Source: Sphingomonas sp. Leaf208 (GTDB taxonomy: Bacteria > Pseudomonadota > Alphaproteobacteria > Sphingomonadales > Sphingomonadaceae). From it: a stretch of DNA of 64,000 nt. Positions 61,506 to 64,000 of the stretch are shown here, in pieces. Position numbers and translations under genes: made by a program. Below the pieces are notes generated by a model that did not search any database, was not told the DNA's origin, and was given only the letters and a program-made list of their open reading frames with translations. Position 1 is the stretch's first letter. The number at the start of each line of letters is the position of its first letter. The stretch lies in NCBI RefSeq assembly GCF_001421415.1, contig NZ_LMKH01000034.1, positions 62,001 to 126,000 on the forward strand, written 5' to 3'.

Positions 61506-62234
61506 TTACCGCGGCACCGCCAGCGTCACGATCGAAACCCCCGGCGTCATCGGCACGCGCCCGACCAGATGCCGTTCCAGCCGAAAGATCTTCTCGAACA
61601 GCGCATTCACTAGCTTAGGCGGCGGCGAATCGTCGCTGTCGTCACGCCCGGTCATCCGCCCGGCGATCCGCGCCGCCGCCGCCAGTGGAAACAGCAGCGA
61701 GTTGAAATACCCCAGCTTCTCCGGCTTCAGCCCGGCCGTCTTGATCGCCGACTGCAACGTCGCCTTCGAGTACCGCCGATGGTGATGGTTCACCACGTCG
61801 TGCGCGCTCCACAGCCACGCATGCGCCGGCACCGCGATCAGGATCTTGCCACCCGGAGCAAGGCAATCCGCCATCGCCTTCAGCGCGGCGACGTCGTCCT
61901 CGATATGCTCGACCACATCAAGCACCGCGATCAGGTCGTAATGCGCGCGGGGAACGCCCGGCAGTTCGGGTAAAGGCGCGCCCCCCACCGGCTTGCCGAG
62001 CCGCTCGCTCGCGATCTCTCGCGCGGCGGGGTCGATCTCGATCGCGTCGATCTCGCCGAACTCGGCCAACATCGGCAGATTATGCCCGGTGCCGCAACCG
62101 ATCTCGAGGATCTTCGCATCCTTCGGCAATGCGCCGTAGCGTGTCAGGTAATCCGCCAGGATGTCGCGGCGGGCGCGGTACCACCAGTGCGTGGAATCGT
62201 GGGCGGCCATCCGGTCGTAGACGATGCGGTCCAT
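61506..62234 (-). CDS. Class I SAM-dependent methyltransferase
   Basis: A 242-residue methyltransferase. The SAM loop is ILEIGCGTGHNLPML near residue 42; the acidic second strand is IDAIEIDP and the post-I motif YDLIAVLDVVEHIEDD. The segment AWLWSAHDVVNHHHRRYS is common in methyltransferases of polysaccharide and lipid-glycan clusters. The C-terminus carries one hydrophobic stretch (YFNSLLFPLAAAARIAG). It precedes nothing but repeats and follows gtrA on the same strand by 30 bases, so one transcript is likely. Confidence 0.87.
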   Translation of the reverse strand: MDRIVYDRMAAHDSTHWWYRARRDILADYLTRYGALPKDAKILEIGCGTGHNLPMLAEFGEIDAIEIDPAAREIASERLGKPVGGAPLPELPGVPRAHYDLIAVLDVVEHIEDDVAALKAMADCLAPGGKILIAVPAHAWLWSAHDVVNHHHRRYSKATLQSAIKTAGLKPEKLGYFNSLLFPLAAAARIAGRMTGRDDSDDSPPPKLVNALFEKIFRLERHLVGRVPMTPGVSIVTLAVPR

Positions 62235-62264
62235 TACTTGTCGACCCTGCGGTTGAAATTCATG

Positions 62265-62690
62265 TCAGTTGAAAACCCAGAAACGGTTGAGCACGAACGT
62301 CACGATCGCGGCAAGAAAGACGGCGGGGATCAGCGGGATCCAAGGATGCAGATGGAGCAGCGCGGTACCGATCCAGGTGATGACCGCATTGAGCGCGAGC
62401 CCCGAGCCCTGGACGATCACGAACTTCACATGCCGCCCCGCCCCCGGTTCCTTCGCATGCCCCTTGAAGCTCCAGCGGCTGTGCAGGAAGAACCCGACCA
62501 CCACCGCGACGGCAAACGCGAACGGCACCGCCGCCACCGCCTGGCGTGGCGGGAAGACGTAGGCGGTCAGCGGCAGGTAGACGAGCGAATAGACGACGCT
62601 GGAAATCCCGCCGGCGATGCCGAAGCGCACGAGCTGGCCGAGCACGCCGCTCGCCCGCATCTGCTCCACCTGTCGCCAAATCGCCTGCAT
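62265..62690 (-). CDS. GtrA-family membrane protein
   Basis: A 141-residue protein with four membrane segments in GtrA arrangement: VRFGIAGGISSVVYSLVYLPL, VAAVPFAFAVAVVVGFFLHSRWSF, KFVIVQGSGLALNAVITWIG and IPAVFLAAIVTFVLNRFWVF. GtrA proteins are thought to flip polyprenyl-phosphate-linked sugars. The ATG at 62690 has AAGG upstream; a longer frame adds 48 unlikely residues. It overlaps no gene, and its partner GT2 is 1.1 kb to the left. Confidence 0.9.
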   Translation of the reverse strand: MQAIWRQVEQMRASGVLGQLVRFGIAGGISSVVYSLVYLPLTAYVFPPRQAVAAVPFAFAVAVVVGFFLHSRWSFKGHAKEPGAGRHVKFVIVQGSGLALNAVITWIGTALLHLHPWIPLIPAVFLAAIVTFVLNRFWVFN

Positions 62691-62780
62691 GCCCGCCTTG
62701 TTCTTTACCCGCACCGCGATAGAGCGGCCGCGAAGACAAGCCCGCGCATCTAGAGTGCGTGCGGGCCGGAGGAAAGCGTT

Positions 62781-64000
62781 TTGGATCAGGCACCACTTCA
62801 GCGGCGGACGTTGCTGGACGAACTCGATCGGCATTGGATCGCGCTGACGTTGCTCGCCTGGGTAGCGGTGGCGGCGTGGTCAATGGTTGATCGCTGGGGC
62901 CAGATCCGCTGGCTGTCGCTCGGCGATACCGACGACAACATGCGCCTGATGCAGGTCCGCGCGCTGCTCGACGGGCAGGGTTGGTACGATCTACGCAACT
63001 ACCGGATGAACCCGCCGGTCGGCTTCGATATCCACTGGAGCCGGATCGTCGACCTGCCGATCGCCGGCCTTATCCTGTTCTTCCGCCTGTTCACCAGCAA
63101 CAGCTGGGCCGAACGGCTCGCCTGCGGGATCGCGCCGTTGCTGCCGTTGTCGATTGCGATGCTCGGCATTGGCGCGACCGTGCGACGACTGATCAGCCCA
63201 TATGCATGGCCGCTTGCGGTTGTGTTCATGGTCGGCGCTACGGCCACGATGCTGATGTTCATGCCCGAGCGGATCGATCACCACGGCTGGCAGCTGGCTA
63301 TGCTGAGCCTGACAGTCGCGGGGCTGTGCGATACGAACGGGCGTCGTGGCGGCGCGATGGTGGGGATCGCGAGCGCGGTGTCGCTGTCGATCGGGCTCGA
63401 ACTGTTGCCCTACGCGGCGATGGCGGGCGCGATCATCGCGCTGCGCTGGGTGTGGGACCGGTCGGAAGCCGAGCGGCTGTCGATCTACGCGCTGACGTTG
63501 GGTGGTGGCAGCACGCTCGGGTTCGCGCTGTTCGCGTCGAACGCCAACCAGGCGATGCGCTGCGACGCGCTGACGCCGGTATGGCTGAGCGTGATGATCG
63601 CGGCGGGGATGCTGCTGTTCCTGCTGGCGCGGTTTGGGCCGGCGTCGCGGGGGGCTCGGCTGGCTCTGGCAGTGGTGGCGGGCGCGGCGATCGTTGCCGG
63701 ATTCGCGCTGGTGTTCCCGCAGTGCCTGGGGCGGCCCGAGGGCATCTCACCCGAGCTGCAGCGCAACTGGCTGGACAATGTCCGCGAGGCCAAGCCGATC
63801 TACAAGCATAGTTTCCGCGTCGGGTTCGCGCTCGCGACGCTACCGATCATCGGCTTGATCGGGGCGGCGATCGCAGCGTGGCGTGCGCGTCGCGAACCGA
63901 GCGCAGTCGGCTGGGCGGCGGTCGCGCTGTTCACCGCGTTCGCCTGCGCGATGCTGTTGTGGCAGGTCCGCGCCGGACCCGCCGCGCAGATGCTGGCGAT
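62781..64000 (+). CDS. GT-C-like polytopic membrane protein (partial)
   Basis: An open frame to the window edge, at least 406 residues, starting from TTG with a strong GGAGGAAA site eight bases upstream. A membrane helix (residues ~20-38) is followed by LGDTDDNMRLMQVRALLDGQGWYDLRNYRMNPPVGFDIHWSRIVDLP. The Asp cluster in this first loop is as in STT3/PglB- and PMT-type GT-C glycosyltransferases. Seven or more further hydrophobic segments follow. It would transfer sugar from a lipid carrier on the periplasmic side. The family is known only as uncharacterised in alphaproteobacteria as far as I can tell. The 3' end is missing. Confidence 0.8.
   Translation, partial: MDQAPLQRRTLLDELDRHWIALTLLAWVAVAAWSMVDRWGQIRWLSLGDTDDNMRLMQVRALLDGQGWYDLRNYRMNPPVGFDIHWSRIVDLPIAGLILFFRLFTSNSWAERLACGIAPLLPLSIAMLGIGATVRRLISPYAWPLAVVFMVGATATMLMFMPERIDHHGWQLAMLSLTVAGLCDTNGRRGGAMVGIASAVSLSIGLELLPYAAMAGAIIALRWVWDRSEAERLSIYALTLGGGSTLGFALFASNANQAMRCDALTPVWLSVMIAAGMLLFLLARFGPASRGARLALAVVAGAAIVAGFALVFPQCLGRPEGISPELQRNWLDNVREAKPIYKHSFRVGFALATLPIIGLIGAAIAAWRARREPSAVGWAAVALFTAFACAMLLWQVRAGPAAQMLA

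Overview
The window is ordinary chromosomal DNA of an alphaproteobacterium, most likely Sphingomonas or a close relative (Sphingomonadaceae). The grounds are high GC with GC-rich third positions, a C4-pathway 5-aminolevulinate synthase instead of glutamyl-tRNA reductase, a MipZ-type division ATPase, a class I polyhydroxyalkanoate (PHA) synthase with phasin, a HisKA_2/HWE-type kinase with an N-terminal receiver, and several small secreted proteins of sphingomonad type. I see no tRNA, rRNA, CRISPR array, prophage, transposase gene or integrase.

Layout. 0-4.2 kb: end of an unknown gene, hemA, murI, plsY and dprA. 4.2-13.1 kb: a small ORF, topA, a Sel1-type protein, panC, mipZ with a J-domain partner, a phosphomannomutase/phosphoglucomutase, a PH-domain membrane protein and an ExoX-like nuclease. 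13.2-16.2 kb: a three-gene signalling operon (CHASE3-type histidine kinase, single-domain response regulator, receiver-HisKA_2 kinase). 16.4-23.1 kb: a TetR repressor divergent from a complete RND tripartite efflux operon, with a perfect 20-bp palindrome between them. 23.2-34.4 kb: FMN reductase, class A penicillin-binding protein, threonine aldolase, EamA transporter, epimerase-like SDR, M28 peptidase, pepN and tadA. 34.6-42.5 kb: rpmB, an esterase-like phytase-family protein, a glycine-zipper protein, a phosphoribosyltransferase, a PLP trans-sulfuration enzyme, pgeF, and a GNAT/midA/lgt group. 42.6-50 kb: an acyl-CoA synthetase, an orphan molybdopterin-binding dehydrogenase subunit overlapping hemH, phaB and murA. 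50.2-57.9 kb: Crp/Fnr regulator, clpS, phaP, phaC, an AlaC-type aminotransferase, TSUP permease, thioesterase, HxlR regulator and a secreted small protein. 58-64 kb: the bifunctional (p)ppGpp enzyme and an envelope glycosylation group (GT2, methyltransferase, GtrA, and a GT-C-like membrane protein cut by the window edge).

Working together: hemA and hemH are the first and last steps of heme synthesis; murI, murA, the class A PBP and pgeF serve peptidoglycan; plsY and lgt serve membrane lipid and lipoprotein maturation; phaB, phaC and phaP make and coat PHA granules. Many neighbours overlap by ATGA or GTGA, so translational coupling is common.

The most striking non-coding feature is a dense population of paired inverted repeats. 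At least six sequence families occupy about 20 intergenic gaps. Most members are two small GC-rich palindromes facing each other across a spacer, the architecture of REP doublets/REPINs. I found no clearly novel multi-gene system. The best leads are the repeats, the signalling operon, the Gly/Thr-rich insert in the outer-membrane efflux protein, the 20-bp operator and the glycosylation group.
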